Positions 16,654-25,931 of a stretch of DNA of 64,000 bases are shown piece after piece (positions within the stretch are counted from its first letter, which is position 1; each line of letters opens with the position of its first letter). Source of the DNA: JAAYCB01 sp012744395 (GTDB lineage: Bacteria; Planctomycetota; Planctomycetia; Pirellulales; Thermoguttaceae). The stretch is from assembly GCA_028703175.1 (NCBI GenBank), contig JAQVNJ010000003.1:42892-106891 (forward strand), read 5' to 3'. The notes beneath the pieces were generated by a model. The model searched no databases. It saw only the letters and a program-made list of their open reading frames with translations, and was not told where the DNA came from. Both the position numbers and the translations under genes were made by a program.

Positions 16654-18153
16654 TTACGAGAGCTTCCACGGCGCCCGCATGGGTCGCTGCAACATGCGGT
16701 TGACTTCCTCATCCGTGCTTCGCTCGGCCGCCGGGTCCCAGGCGAACTTGCGTTTCAAGAGTTGAGCGATGTTGCCCAGGATGCAGAGGCTGGCCGTGCT
16801 GTGGCCGACTTCCACCGGATCGATCGGGTCCTTTCGGGACTTGACCGCGTCGAGGAAGTTGCGGACGTGATCGGCGTCGATGTCGTTGCGGCGGTTGGTT
16901 TCGCGGGTCGGATGGCTCCTCGGCAAATGAATCTCGTTGGGGCCGATCACCGAGTCCTTGATGTTGGTGGGGAAGGTTTTCGGCACGCCGCCGAGGCTGA
17001 TTTCCAGCCGCCCCTCCGTGCCTTCAAACTTCGCGTACGAAGCGTTGTTCGTCTCGCAAGTCAGCTCGATCCCGTTGGCATAGCGGGCCCGGAAGGCCGT
17101 CTTCACCGCGGTGTCGAACAGGCTCCCCTTCGGCAGGAATTCCGACCCGTTGTCCTCGAATTCGACCGGCGTCGTGCCGTCCATGCCCAGGGCCCACTGC
17201 GCCATGTCGTTGGTGTGCGCGCCGAAATTGGCCGTTTGCCCGTTGGAGTAGTCGAGGATGTAGCGCCAGCGGTGGAAGCAGCGTTCGATGTGATAGGGGG
17301 CCTCGGGGGCCGGGCCGAGCCAGAAGTCGTAGTCAAAACCCTCCGGAACGGGCTGCGGCTGCCAGCCCGGCCCCGGGCTGGGAAAGCTGTTGGGGGCCGT
17401 GGTAGTCCACACGCGGCGGACCTGGCCGATCCGCCCGTTGCGCACCAACTCGCACGCCCGGCGCACGCCCGGGCAGGAGCGGAACTGGGCGCCGGTCTGG
17501 AACACGCGGTTGTACCTGCGGACCGCCTTGACCATTTCGCGTCCCTGGTGGACCGTCAGCGACATGGGCTTCTCGCAGTACACGTCCTTGCCCGCCCGCA
17601 TGGCCGCGATGGCGATCAGCGCGTGCCAGTGATCGGGGACGACGATCGTCACGGCGTCGATGTCCGTCCGCGCGAGCAGTTCGCGGAAGTCCTTATAGGC
17701 GTCGCAACCTTTGCCCCGGCTGGCGGCAACCTGCGGCGGGTTGGGCGCGACAGCGCCGGGCTCGGCCGTCTTTGGCGCAAGAATCCGTTCGTAGAGGGTC
17801 GCTTTCGGGTCGCCGCCGGAAGCCTTCTCGGCGTAGTACTCGTCGATCCACCGCTTGGCCGTTTCGCGGCCGAGGACGCGCTCGGGGTAGTAGTAGCCTC
17901 TGCCGGCCCGGTTCACGTCGCAAACGGCCACGATCTGGACGTCGTCGTGAACCAGGAAAGACGGGACGATTCGCTGGGCCTGGTGCCCACAACCGATCTG
18001 CCCAACCGTAATCCGGTTGCTGGGGGCCGTGGCGCCGAAGACCGAAGCGGGTACGATCCGCGGCAGGGCCACCGCCGAGGCGAGCGCCGCCGCGCTTTGA
18101 ACGAAGCTCCGCCGAGTGCATTGGACCGATGGACGGTGACGTTGGTTCATCAT
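16654..18153 (-). CDS. Gfo/Idh/MocA family oxidoreductase, Tat-exported, long form
   Basis: 499 residues from the first of two adjacent ATGs, preceded by AAGGAGGAGTC. A twin-arginine signal (CTRRSFVQSAAAL) leads into the Rossmann motif GQIGCGHQA (about residue 52), the motif CEKPMSL (about residue 185) and a GPAPEAPYH segment common in the secreted planctomycete and Bacteroidetes members. It is probably periplasmic and works on a sugar or sugar alcohol, substrate unknown. Its upstream region contains a 90-base fragment of the sialidase-like gene and then the GDPD gene on the same strand. Confidence 0.88.
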   Translation of the reverse strand: MMNQRHRPSVQCTRRSFVQSAAALASAVALPRIVPASVFGATAPSNRITVGQIGCGHQAQRIVPSFLVHDDVQIVAVCDVNRAGRGYYYPERVLGRETAKRWIDEYYAEKASGGDPKATLYERILAPKTAEPGAVAPNPPQVAASRGKGCDAYKDFRELLARTDIDAVTIVVPDHWHALIAIAAMRAGKDVYCEKPMSLTVHQGREMVKAVRRYNRVFQTGAQFRSCPGVRRACELVRNGRIGQVRRVWTTTAPNSFPSPGPGWQPQPVPEGFDYDFWLGPAPEAPYHIERCFHRWRYILDYSNGQTANFGAHTNDMAQWALGMDGTTPVEFEDNGSEFLPKGSLFDTAVKTAFRARYANGIELTCETNNASYAKFEGTEGRLEISLGGVPKTFPTNIKDSVIGPNEIHLPRSHPTRETNRRNDIDADHVRNFLDAVKSRKDPIDPVEVGHSTASLCILGNIAQLLKRKFAWDPAAERSTDEEVNRMLQRPMRAPWKLS

Positions 18154-18286
18154 GACTCCTCCTTCAATGATTGTCGTTCGCAAGGCCTGCGTGGGGCGTG
18201 CTCCGCAGGGATGCCCGATTTCAGCGGCGAGGCCGGCTCGCTGGTCCGCGGCCTGGCAGCCATTCTCGCTTACCCGGAAACCAGTT

Positions 18287-18376
18287 GCCATAGGTCGTCG
18301 GATCACGATTGCCGCGGGCAACGCGAACGCCACCGCGATCAGGGACGCACACGACGTCGCTTTCCACTCCGGCAAC
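18287..18376 (+). pseudogene. Short sialidase-like gene fragment
   Basis: About 90 bases encode a piece including RRITIAAGNANATAI and HDVAFHSG, matching residues about 300-328 of the sialidase-like protein at 8730-9809. It is squeezed between the GDPD stop codon and the Gfo/Idh/MocA promoter region. It is far too short to function. Confidence 0.75.
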
Positions 18377-18381
18377 GGCTT

Positions 18382-19236
18382 TCAGGGTTTCGCCGTCGGG
18401 GCAGCGGGGACGGGGGCCCGCTGCTCGTGCTGGGCTTTCCAGGTGGAGATAGCGACGGGAATGTCGGTGCAGAAAGCATCGACGCCGAGCCCAACGGCAA
18501 GATAGTAATCTTGCAGGCTATGTCCCGGCCAGCCAGTCACGCGAAGCCCGGCGTTTTGAGCTTCCCGCACCGCAGCCCGGGAGGTTCCGTCCATGGTGCA
18601 ACCGATTCGCTTCACCCCCAGAGTCTGCGCCCGCGCTACCACTTTTTCCGAGCAGGGGTCGCCGCTGATCAGCAGCAGATCGGCATTGGGATCGAGAGCT
18701 TTGACGACCTTCAAGGGCCGCTCGTCAAACGAGGTGAGCACATAGAACGACCCTTGAGGCTTCTGGCGGGCAGCCGCGTACAGTTTTCGGCAATACTCGT
18801 TCAGGCGATCCTCGGGATATTGGGCTTTGTTGCTGGTCTTCATTTCCAACTCGAGGTAGATGGCCGGCTTATCGGCGAAGTACGCCAAGAGGTCCTTGAG
18901 GAAGAGCATGGGTTGGCCGCTCTTCTTCGTCACGACTTTCCGCAACTCGGCTGCCGTCTTCTGTTCGACGGCCCCAGTGGCGTTGTGGGTCCGGTCGAGG
19001 GTCTCGTCGTGGAGAATCACCAGTTCGCCGTCCTTGGTCATGCGGATGTCGGTCTCGAATCCGCGCAGCCCCTTCTGATAGCTGCTCCGAAAGGCAGCCA
19101 GCGTATTTTCCTCGAACTCGTACGCGCCGCCACGGTGAGCAAACACGAGTCCCTTTTCCTGCGCGGCAAGCGAGCCTGCCACTCCGAACATCCCGCCAAC
19201 GACCACGACCAGCGCAACCCACCGCTGAATCCTCAT
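18382..19236 (-). CDS. Glycerophosphodiester phosphodiesterase, secreted
   Basis: 284 residues from the ATG after GAGGAGG, with a signal peptide ending near SLAAQ. The GDPD signature is complete: FAHRGG, then EENTLAAF, then ETDIRMTKDGELVILHD with the metal-binding acids and histidine. Family enzymes hydrolyse glycerophosphodiesters from phospholipids to an alcohol and glycerol-3-phosphate. The export signal suggests it scavenges phosphate or glycerol outside the cytoplasm. It stands upstream of the Gfo/Idh/MocA gene on the same strand but about 230 bases apart. Confidence 0.85.
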   Translation of the reverse strand: MRIQRWVALVVVVGGMFGVAGSLAAQEKGLVFAHRGGAYEFEENTLAAFRSSYQKGLRGFETDIRMTKDGELVILHDETLDRTHNATGAVEQKTAAELRKVVTKKSGQPMLFLKDLLAYFADKPAIYLELEMKTSNKAQYPEDRLNEYCRKLYAAARQKPQGSFYVLTSFDERPLKVVKALDPNADLLLISGDPCSEKVVARAQTLGVKRIGCTMDGTSRAAVREAQNAGLRVTGWPGHSLQDYYLAVGLGVDAFCTDIPVAISTWKAQHEQRAPVPAAPTAKP

Positions 19237-19325
19237 CGCAAAGACCTCCTCATAGGATGATGGTTGAAAGCCAGACATTCCAGCCGCTGATTCTGTCCAG
19301 TTCACCGTGACCAGCACCGGCGGAT

Positions 19326-19633
19326 CTTAGTGGTCCATTTCAGAAATGCTGTCAGGGTTCCTTCAATGATGTAGGTTGGGCGTTCCCGCCCGACAGAGAA
19401 CGACGGGCAGGAATGCCCATCCTACCAATGAGCTTGCATGATCTTCAATCTCGCCGCAGCGCCGGGTTTCCGGGGCTTGAATCCGCATCTCCCGATCACG
19501 GTCCACTACCGCCATCTTCCGCCGAGTTCATATCGCTCTCGATCGAAATGCTGCAGCGATTGCGCGACATCAAAGGAACCGCTCCCGACGGGCGCAAGGA
19601 ACCTTGACATCATTTCTGAAATGGACCACTTAG
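19326..19633. mobile_element. Non-autonomous element with 38-bp terminal inverted repeats
   Basis: The left end (19326-19363) and right end (19596-19633) are inverted repeats differing at only a few positions, both containing GGTCCATTTCAGAAATG and ending in a GGTTCCTT-type sequence. The 308-base element has no transposase gene. Inside it is a second hairpin (19371-19425) followed by AATGAGCTTGCATGAT, a motif also beside the palindromic repeats at 8.2 and 13.1 kb. It is best read as a MITE or IS remnant with a nested repeat. The parent IS family is not identified. Confidence 0.7.
19371..19425. repeat. Imperfect hairpin nested in the TIR element
   Basis: The arms GTAGGTTGGGCG... and ...CCCATCCTAC pair with about three mismatches over 22 bases around ACAGAGAACGA. 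It is followed at once by AATGAGCTTGCATGAT. Confidence 0.7.
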
Positions 19634-19680
19634 CCATGCTCGATAGGACTGCGGCTGGCGATGCCGCGCCCGGCACACCG

Positions 19681-21105
19681 TCACTTGGGGTCACGGACCT
19701 CCGCCACCATTTCCAGCAGGGCGTCGAGCATCTTCTCCGAGGCTTTCGGCTCCAAGCGGTTGGTGGCCAACCAGGTCTCGTAACCCCCCAGCTCATGCTG
19801 CTTGGGCGTCGGCAGGTAGTCGAAATAGCCGTGGGCCAGGGAGACCAGGAAGGCCGGCTGCACGGGGCTCCGCTGGCGGAATTCGAGGCCGATCTCGCAG
19901 AAGACCTCGTTGGGCAAGCTGCCGATGCACACCTGGCCGATCCGCAGCACTTGCAGCGGCGTCGGGACCGAGGCCGCACCGCGGGCCAGGTCCTCGAATC
20001 GCTGGGCGTACACGCGGGGGACGTCGGGCTTGCCCGGCTTGGCCAACATCTCCTTGGCCCACGCGAGCTGCTCGGCGCTGGGCCGGCGCGTGGCGATCAC
20101 CGGCTCCCGGTAGCTTGCGGCCAGCGTCAGCCGGTCAGAGTACTTGACCTTGGCCAGGGCCGCCTGAACCTTCGCGGCCAGGTCGTGGGCCACGAACCGC
20201 ATCTGCTCGTACGGTTTCTTGGGCGGCCGGGGGTGGAGGAAATTGATGTTGTTCACGTCGCCGCTGGTGCCGTTGGCCATCATCGCCACCATCGGCGGAT
20301 CCAGCTCGTCCCCCTCCAGCAGGCGCTCCAGACGCTGGCAATACATGCCGTAGTAGTCGGCCGAAATGTCGCCCTGTCCCACGCCGCCCACGTAGTGCAG
20401 CGAATAGCAGGAGTAGACGGCGATCGGCCGGCCGTCGGGCTCGCGCACGGCGAGGATCGACACCACCGGATCGGTCGGCCCGGCCGGCTTCACCAGATCC
20501 GGGCTGCCCGCCGCCGGATTCATCTTCACCTGGTCGATGGTGCCGAAGGGACCGGGCGGAATCGTGCCGGGCTTGAGGAACCAGCGGCGGTTGAAGACGT
20601 GCTCCGGCGCCTCGGCGGTGGTGAACCCGAGCTGCGCCGGGCGCAGTCGGTTCACGGCGGATCTGACTCCGTCGGCGATCCGCCGGGCGACGAAGGCTTG
20701 ATAGTCGTCGATCTTCTGCGGGAACTCGAAATGCTTCTCGCCCAGCGCGCTGGCGGCCGAGTGGTTGTGGATGGCCGAGATCAACACGTTCGTCGCCGGG
20801 ATGCCCACCTCCTGTTCGATGAACTCGCGCGCCTCGTGGCTCACGTTGTAATGGATGCCCAGCAGGTCGACGACCACCAGCGCAAGCTTCGTCTGCCCAT
20901 CGTCGAGCACGAGGCACCTCGCATGGAGCTCGTCGTGGACGTTCGTGGCTGGAAAGGGCAGAAAACCACCGATGATCGCCGAACCCAGCGCCGGCGTGAT
21001 GTTGCTCGTGGCCGCACCGGCGCGAAACGTGGGCGCAGTCGGGTCCGCAGCCAGAAGTGCGGTGCTCAGGAAGCAGGCAACAATGGCAAGAAGATAGCGT
21101 CTCAT
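19681..21105 (-). CDS. Neutral/alkaline ceramidase-like secreted hydrolase
   Basis: 474 residues with a signal peptide (MRRYLLAIVACFLS). The N-terminal pattern GAATSNITPALG and GGFLPF, then ARCLVLDDG, and the metal-binding stretch SAIHNHSA belong to the neutral/alkaline non-lysosomal ceramidase family, zinc hydrolases that cleave N-acyl bonds in sphingolipids. A second conserved region, MMANGTSGDVNN, corresponds to the part that normally holds the catalytic serine. The protein is shorter than true ceramidases (about 650 residues or more), lacking the C-terminal domain, as is common in planctomycete versions whose substrate is unknown. Confidence 0.75.
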   Translation of the reverse strand: MRRYLLAIVACFLSTALLAADPTAPTFRAGAATSNITPALGSAIIGGFLPFPATNVHDELHARCLVLDDGQTKLALVVVDLLGIHYNVSHEAREFIEQEVGIPATNVLISAIHNHSAASALGEKHFEFPQKIDDYQAFVARRIADGVRSAVNRLRPAQLGFTTAEAPEHVFNRRWFLKPGTIPPGPFGTIDQVKMNPAAGSPDLVKPAGPTDPVVSILAVREPDGRPIAVYSCYSLHYVGGVGQGDISADYYGMYCQRLERLLEGDELDPPMVAMMANGTSGDVNNINFLHPRPPKKPYEQMRFVAHDLAAKVQAALAKVKYSDRLTLAASYREPVIATRRPSAEQLAWAKEMLAKPGKPDVPRVYAQRFEDLARGAASVPTPLQVLRIGQVCIGSLPNEVFCEIGLEFRQRSPVQPAFLVSLAHGYFDYLPTPKQHELGGYETWLATNRLEPKASEKMLDALLEMVAEVRDPK

Positions 21106-21602
21106 CAAGGCGGGCTCCCAAAACAGGTCAACGGAAGGCGGTCGCTGGCAGCGCCTCCAAGATACTGCATCGCCGTGCACCGTGCCATCCCTTGGCCGAA
21201 GCAAGGAGACGATCGCGTCGCCTGGCTCGTGCAGCCAGGGCGCCGCCGCGCTCCGCAACGCCGACGGCAGTCGGAAGCCCGCGGTGCAGAAGCTGGTTCA
21301 AGCGGGCGGAGCCGCCCTGGGCGCCGATCTGCCGTTCCAGGGCGGCAAGCCGGTGAAGCTGTGGGGCTTGCGCTGTGGAAAGGCCGCTCCCTCGACCCCG
21401 CCAAGGGGCGATCAGGGCAGCACGTGGCCAACGCCCCCATAGCGGGGGCGATCGACCAGCGCTGCTCCTGATCTTCGAGTGCCTGCACGGCTCACGTTGG
21501 CGGTTTGTAAGGAAGCAGGACTGACGTTCGCGCGCCGCCTCCCTGTCGGCGCGGCCGTCTCAAGGCCACATCTCGTATCGTCTGACGTTTGACGCGAAGG
21601 AT
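21106..21602. other. Spacer without recognisable gene
   Basis: Short overlapping frames are present but none has a plausible start or motif. It leads into a transposase remnant. Confidence 0.3.
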
Positions 21603-21840
21603 TTGGTGTTCGCGACCAGTTTTCCTTCGGTCAACGGCATCGAATTGATCACCATCGTGAGTCGCAAGTTCAGGCGGAACCGCAAGAGCTACCATAACAA
21701 GCAGTCCGCTTTGAGGATCCTGTCTATGGCGATTCACGAGGTATCGAAGCGATGGACGATGCCGATCCGCCACTGGAAGCAGGCACCAAACCATTCCGCC
21801 ATCCCTTACGAGGACCGCATGCCCGAGCTGACCAGCAAAT
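21603..21840 (+). pseudogene. 3' remnant of an IS256 (mutator) family transposase
   Basis: The frame encodes a stretch typical of the C-terminal end of IS256-type transposases: SRKFRRNRKSYHN, then SALRILSMAIHEVSKRWTMP, then IRHWKQAPNHSAI. The DDE catalytic region is absent. Only about 75 residues remain, so it is inactive. Confidence 0.7.
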
Positions 21841-21922
21841 GGCCTGCCCAGGTCGTGTGGCACAGAAACTCGTACAGGCCCATGTCGTCGCCACGCTGAA
21901 GCTAACCGGAGACTGCAATAGC

Positions 21923-23866
21923 TCAGTTCCTGACAACGAACTCGCTCAGCGGTCGGTATCCCGCTCCCTTCATAAGCTCATCCCAATTCGCCGGCAGCCG
22001 TATCTCCTCGATCGCACCCCCCATGCCGCCGGCCAGCGTCTGTACTTTGTTTCTGTTGGGGTCCCCACATACGATCATCTGTAATCTCCCAGGTGTGACG
22101 GCCGGGGTCGTTGCAATGTCTTCCCATCCATCGAATCTCGGGTACCATGGCGGCAGTCTTCCCTTCTCCGCACCGGGCTCCCTCATGCATCTTGCGAGTT
22201 CGGCTTCAAAGGATCTCCACACCCTTCCGAGCGAGCCGTGCACTTTCGAAAACGCCCATTCATAAGTGATCCGTCTCGCATTCTTCGTCACGTCCCCGAT
22301 CAGGCCTCTCCTCGTATACCCCGCGGCCGCAAGCATTTCGGCGACACCCGGCGTCAGCAGAAGATATCGGCGCGAGTCAATCATCCCCGCGCCGGAAAAC
22401 TCGCCGTGAGTAACCCCATAAGCGATGAGTTGCATGACCGTTTCAGGATCGGACGTTGCCGGAGCGAGATTCTGCCCCCACACGGCACTACTGGCTGCGA
22501 CAACCGTGCTCACATCTCGCGAAAAGCCTTTTTCCACGTGATAAGGATTCCATCCAATCTTGGCCAGAAACTCTTCGTCTTCGGCCAATACCCAGGATTG
22601 CGTCTTGCCGAAACTGCCCATCTGCGATTCCTTGATTCGGTAACCCGCTATATTCCTTTCGATGAGACCCAGTGCGCGGCCGATCACCTGGTTCGTCGAG
22701 TGAGCGATCAGGCCTTGGCCGTAGTCGATCTGAAGTTGCCTGGCCAGCGGCCCGTTCACGAGATAGAAATGGATGAACGAATGGGTGCTGCCCCCGGTCA
22801 TCGACAGGCGGAACGCCGGGTTGCCCATGGCCTTGACCGCTGCGATCAAAACGGGCAGATGCTCAGGCCGACAGCCGGCCATCACTCCGTTGGCCGCGAT
22901 GTTCCAGGGCGTCGCCCTCAGATTGGCCGACGGGAGCACAGCGATCTCTTCGTCTGGCGAGTAACCGGTGTAGTTCAGAAACTCCTCGATTCTCTCCACG
23001 GTCGGCGGAACAATGGCCAGGCCATCGCTCCAATTGCAGTCGGCGAAGTAGCGATTGACTGCATCGATAGAACCGGTAAACACAACCTCCTTGGCTCTTC
23101 CCGCGATAGTGTCTTTCTCGGGTATGGGCTTGGTCAGCGCTTGGATGACCTGCGGGACAACGACCAGATTGCTGTATTGCTGGAGCTGAGCGTTCGAGTG
23201 AAGATCAAATAGCCCCGGATAGACGGCGACCTGTAACGAGGGCACGCCATGATCGATCCCGGTAGCCCGCGCCTGGTTGTCGAATCCCGGACCGGTCACA
23301 ACCACACCCGGAATACCCATCTTTTCGGCCGCTATGACCGTGCGGGCCGCGTTCGGAGTGCAGATTCCGCATCCGCCGTTTCCGCTTATCACGGCGCTGC
23401 AACCTTTTTCCTTCAACACGGCCTGCAGGATCGCCTCGTCTGTCCACGATCTCTCACCCCCCGCCGCCCGGACGACCGCGTCGATTTCCGTGTAGGGAAC
23501 GACCTTGAGATCGGGATACTTCTTCTTCAGCGAGTCGCCGATTGCCGGAAGGGTGATATTCGATTTGAACGTATGGTTCCATATCAGGCAGACCGTTTTG
23601 CCCGCCAAGCTGTCAAGGCGCGGAGCCATGGCGATCATCTGCACGGTCGGATCGCCTAGAGGGCTCACGACGCGGTAGACCGGTTCCGCCGGATCTGCTG
23701 GAAGAGCCGCAGTCTTATCGGCCTCCTGCGTCGATGCCTGAGCACCGAATGCTCCGACTGGAACTGAGGCGATCCCGGCAAGCCCCGCCGCCAGGAACAC
23801 GACGATTCCGGTCGAGGAAGTGAACAGGTAGCCGAGCAAAGGCGTCTTAACTTTCTTCTGTCTCAT
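21923..23866 (-). CDS. Large exported protein with a UGSC-like CxxC centre
   Basis: 647 residues; the ATG at 23866 follows AAGGAAAGC and is preferred over one 15 bases upstream. A signal/anchor segment lies at about residues 15-40. Residues 70-270 resemble UGSC-type proteins, with GNGGCGICTPNAART near residue 160 providing a CxxC pair where relatives have selenocysteine or cysteine. The remaining 350 residues (for example DCNWSDGLAIVPPTVERIEE and GGSTHSFIHF) form a second domain that I know only as conserved and uncharacterised. A redox or hydrolytic role is possible but not shown. It lies about 100 bases upstream (in map order) of the TlpA-type thioredoxin gene, which runs in the same direction. 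Confidence 0.6.
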   Translation of the reverse strand: MRQKKVKTPLLGYLFTSSTGIVVFLAAGLAGIASVPVGAFGAQASTQEADKTAALPADPAEPVYRVVSPLGDPTVQMIAMAPRLDSLAGKTVCLIWNHTFKSNITLPAIGDSLKKKYPDLKVVPYTEIDAVVRAAGGERSWTDEAILQAVLKEKGCSAVISGNGGCGICTPNAARTVIAAEKMGIPGVVVTGPGFDNQARATGIDHGVPSLQVAVYPGLFDLHSNAQLQQYSNLVVVPQVIQALTKPIPEKDTIAGRAKEVVFTGSIDAVNRYFADCNWSDGLAIVPPTVERIEEFLNYTGYSPDEEIAVLPSANLRATPWNIAANGVMAGCRPEHLPVLIAAVKAMGNPAFRLSMTGGSTHSFIHFYLVNGPLARQLQIDYGQGLIAHSTNQVIGRALGLIERNIAGYRIKESQMGSFGKTQSWVLAEDEEFLAKIGWNPYHVEKGFSRDVSTVVAASSAVWGQNLAPATSDPETVMQLIAYGVTHGEFSGAGMIDSRRYLLLTPGVAEMLAAAGYTRRGLIGDVTKNARRITYEWAFSKVHGSLGRVWRSFEAELARCMREPGAEKGRLPPWYPRFDGWEDIATTPAVTPGRLQMIVCGDPNRNKVQTLAGGMGGAIEEIRLPANWDELMKGAGYRPLSEFVVRN

Positions 23867-23960
23867 TGTGCTTTCCTTCATGAGAGTGGTTCCACAGGGA
23901 TACCGTCAATCGAATCATGTGGTTGTTCGCGCCCGGTCCGTTTCCCGGCGCAAGAGTCGC

Positions 23961-25319
23961 CTACGGCTCACTACCGGCCGTCTCCGAGTCCTGCTCGCGG
24001 CGCGCCTTGAGGTACTCGGCGGCCAGATCCTTGCCCGCCAGCAGATCGTCGAGTTCTTTCCTGAGCCGCTCGGCAGTATCCGGCCGATAACCGGCGCGGA
24101 CCGTCTGCACGATCCCCTTCGCGTCGACCAGCACCAACATGGGCGTTGCGTCCACCTGGTAGGCCAGGCCAACCTTCGAGTCCGGATCGAGGACCACCGG
24201 CACGTCCAGTTTCGCCTCGCGGAGAAACCTGGTGATCGTTTCCTCCGAATCGCCCTGGTTGACGGCGTACAACCTCACACCCTTGTCCTTGTATTCCGCC
24301 GCCACCTCGGCCACCACCGGCATTTCCTTCCTGCACGGGCCGCACGTGGCCGACCAGAAATCGAGCATCACGATTCCCCGCTTGTGCTGCTCGGCCAGCG
24401 AAAACTGGCCCCCGCCTGCGAGTTTCGCCGCGATCCTGGGCGCCGGCTTCCCGATCAGCGCCGTCGCGGCCGGTTCCGGCTCCGCGGGAGTGAGCGAGTC
24501 GACCTTCTTGGATCCGGGCGGCGGACTGAAGGCAAAAACGTCCGCCGCAGGATCGACACCGAATTGCCACCTGGCGAAATCCTGCGTGGACGTCAGTCGC
24601 GCTCCGCCGGCCGGCACGCCGGCCGCCCTCAGGCTCTTGCTCAGGTCGTGCAACACCCGCACCACGACCGGCTGCTCGTCCGCGGCAATCCAAACGTCCA
24701 AGTCGAAGGCTTCCTGAACAAGCTTCAGATGCCAGGTTGGCTTGCCGCCGACCGTCTCCTTGCCCACACAACTGACCGAGTCGACGCCATGGGTCACGGG
24801 CGCGTAAGGATCGTCGGCTAGAAGCTTCAAGAAGAAGACACTGTCACCCGTGGCGTCGGTGAACAGGGGATGGTCCTGCAGTTCTTGAAACGACGCCGGA
24901 GCCTTCTCTTGGGTATACTGCTTCAGTTCGGCGGCATGAATCGTCAGGTTCGTGCCGTCGCTCAGCACGTCGATCCGCTGGCCTTCGTTCTTCACGTGCC
25001 ACGCGAGCCGGTTCGGCCGTTGGATGGCCAACGTCATCTGCTCGCTGAGGTTCTCAACCTGTCCCTGCAAGTCGGCTCGCATCGTCCGACAGATATCCAC
25101 CTGGAATCGTTGAACGCCCCTATAGAAGTCGGCCATCCGGCGCAAGATCTGCTCGGGAGTTGGAGGCAAGTCATTCGGCCCCGAGGCACGCTCCGCGGCC
25201 TGGACACCGGTGTCCGCTGGAACCACCTGATTGACAGGCTCGGCAATCGCGCGCTCGCGGGCGCCAACCACGCCGGTCAGGAAGACCGCCAAGGCCAGGG
25301 CTGAAGTCGTTCGCTGCAT
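23961..25319 (-). CDS. Secreted TlpA/ResA-type thioredoxin with N-terminal lipoprotein-localisation-like domain
   Basis: 452 residues from an ATG that opens a signal peptide (MQRTTSALALAVFLTG). Residues about 50-260 resemble the DUF2092/LolA-like beta-sheet fold. Residues about 300-440 form a thioredoxin domain with the active site ATCGPCRKEMP (CxxC) and the cis-proline loop VDATPMLVL. Such proteins reduce disulfides in the periplasm, for example during cytochrome c maturation. The fused N-terminal domain is common in planctomycetes. It precedes the CxxC protein gene on the same strand with a gap of about 95 bases, so the two may be co-expressed. Confidence 0.82.
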   Translation of the reverse strand: MQRTTSALALAVFLTGVVGARERAIAEPVNQVVPADTGVQAAERASGPNDLPPTPEQILRRMADFYRGVQRFQVDICRTMRADLQGQVENLSEQMTLAIQRPNRLAWHVKNEGQRIDVLSDGTNLTIHAAELKQYTQEKAPASFQELQDHPLFTDATGDSVFFLKLLADDPYAPVTHGVDSVSCVGKETVGGKPTWHLKLVQEAFDLDVWIAADEQPVVVRVLHDLSKSLRAAGVPAGGARLTSTQDFARWQFGVDPAADVFAFSPPPGSKKVDSLTPAEPEPAATALIGKPAPRIAAKLAGGGQFSLAEQHKRGIVMLDFWSATCGPCRKEMPVVAEVAAEYKDKGVRLYAVNQGDSEETITRFLREAKLDVPVVLDPDSKVGLAYQVDATPMLVLVDAKGIVQTVRAGYRPDTAERLRKELDDLLAGKDLAAEYLKARREQDSETAGSEP

Positions 25320-25931
25320 CCAAGAGACCTTCTGAACGGGAAGAAGGGACCATGATTGGCAGACCTTTCGGGTCATTCCCTGCTTATGAAACGCACGGAC
25401 CGCCCCAAGGTTTCGCCTATTGATGTCTGCGTTTTGAATGATCGGTTGGCCAGGCCGATATCCGGAAGACCGGGCCGAGTCGATCGATTTGCTGGCCAGC
25501 AGTTTTTCGCTGGGCAAATACCGGCTGCTGAAGCGAGGTCGCAAGGCAGGTCAACCAAAGGTTGACAACAAGTGTCGCGGAGAGAATAGCCGGTACGGGT
25601 CTCATGACCCTCTTTGCATCGGTTGTCGAACAGCCACAAGTGATCGGGCCTCGAAGACGATCGCCTGCCTCTTGCGACAAGCCGACAATCGAGCCATGCT
25701 CACCACGGGTGTTCCCGACGCGCAACGGGATCAGCGACCTCCACCTGCAGAGTGCGGCATCGGAGGCCGACCCTTTTCGGCGTGCTCATCGAATCTGTGG
25801 CGGCTGCGGCCGCGGAGTAGCCTTGTTGACCCCGTTGCGTTGACTGGACTGTCCACAAGGGACCCAGCGTTTTGTTGTTCCCTGTGAGCACCCTTGCATG
25901 TCAACCCGAACACCGGAGAACCGGCGCACGA
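25320..25931. other. Spacer without recognisable gene
   Basis: About 610 bases between two minus-strand genes. Several short frames exist on both strands, none with a motif or convincing start. It should hold the promoter of the thioredoxin gene, but no sigma70-type boxes stand out. Confidence 0.3.

Noticed and set aside
16762..19260. 832-codon plus-strand frame
   Set aside because: Runs antisense through the Gfo/Idh/MocA and GDPD genes; only a short piece near 18.3 kb is meaningful, as a sialidase fragment.
21182..21442. Small coding gene
   Set aside because: No start signal or recognisable sequence; probably decayed DNA before the transposase remnant.
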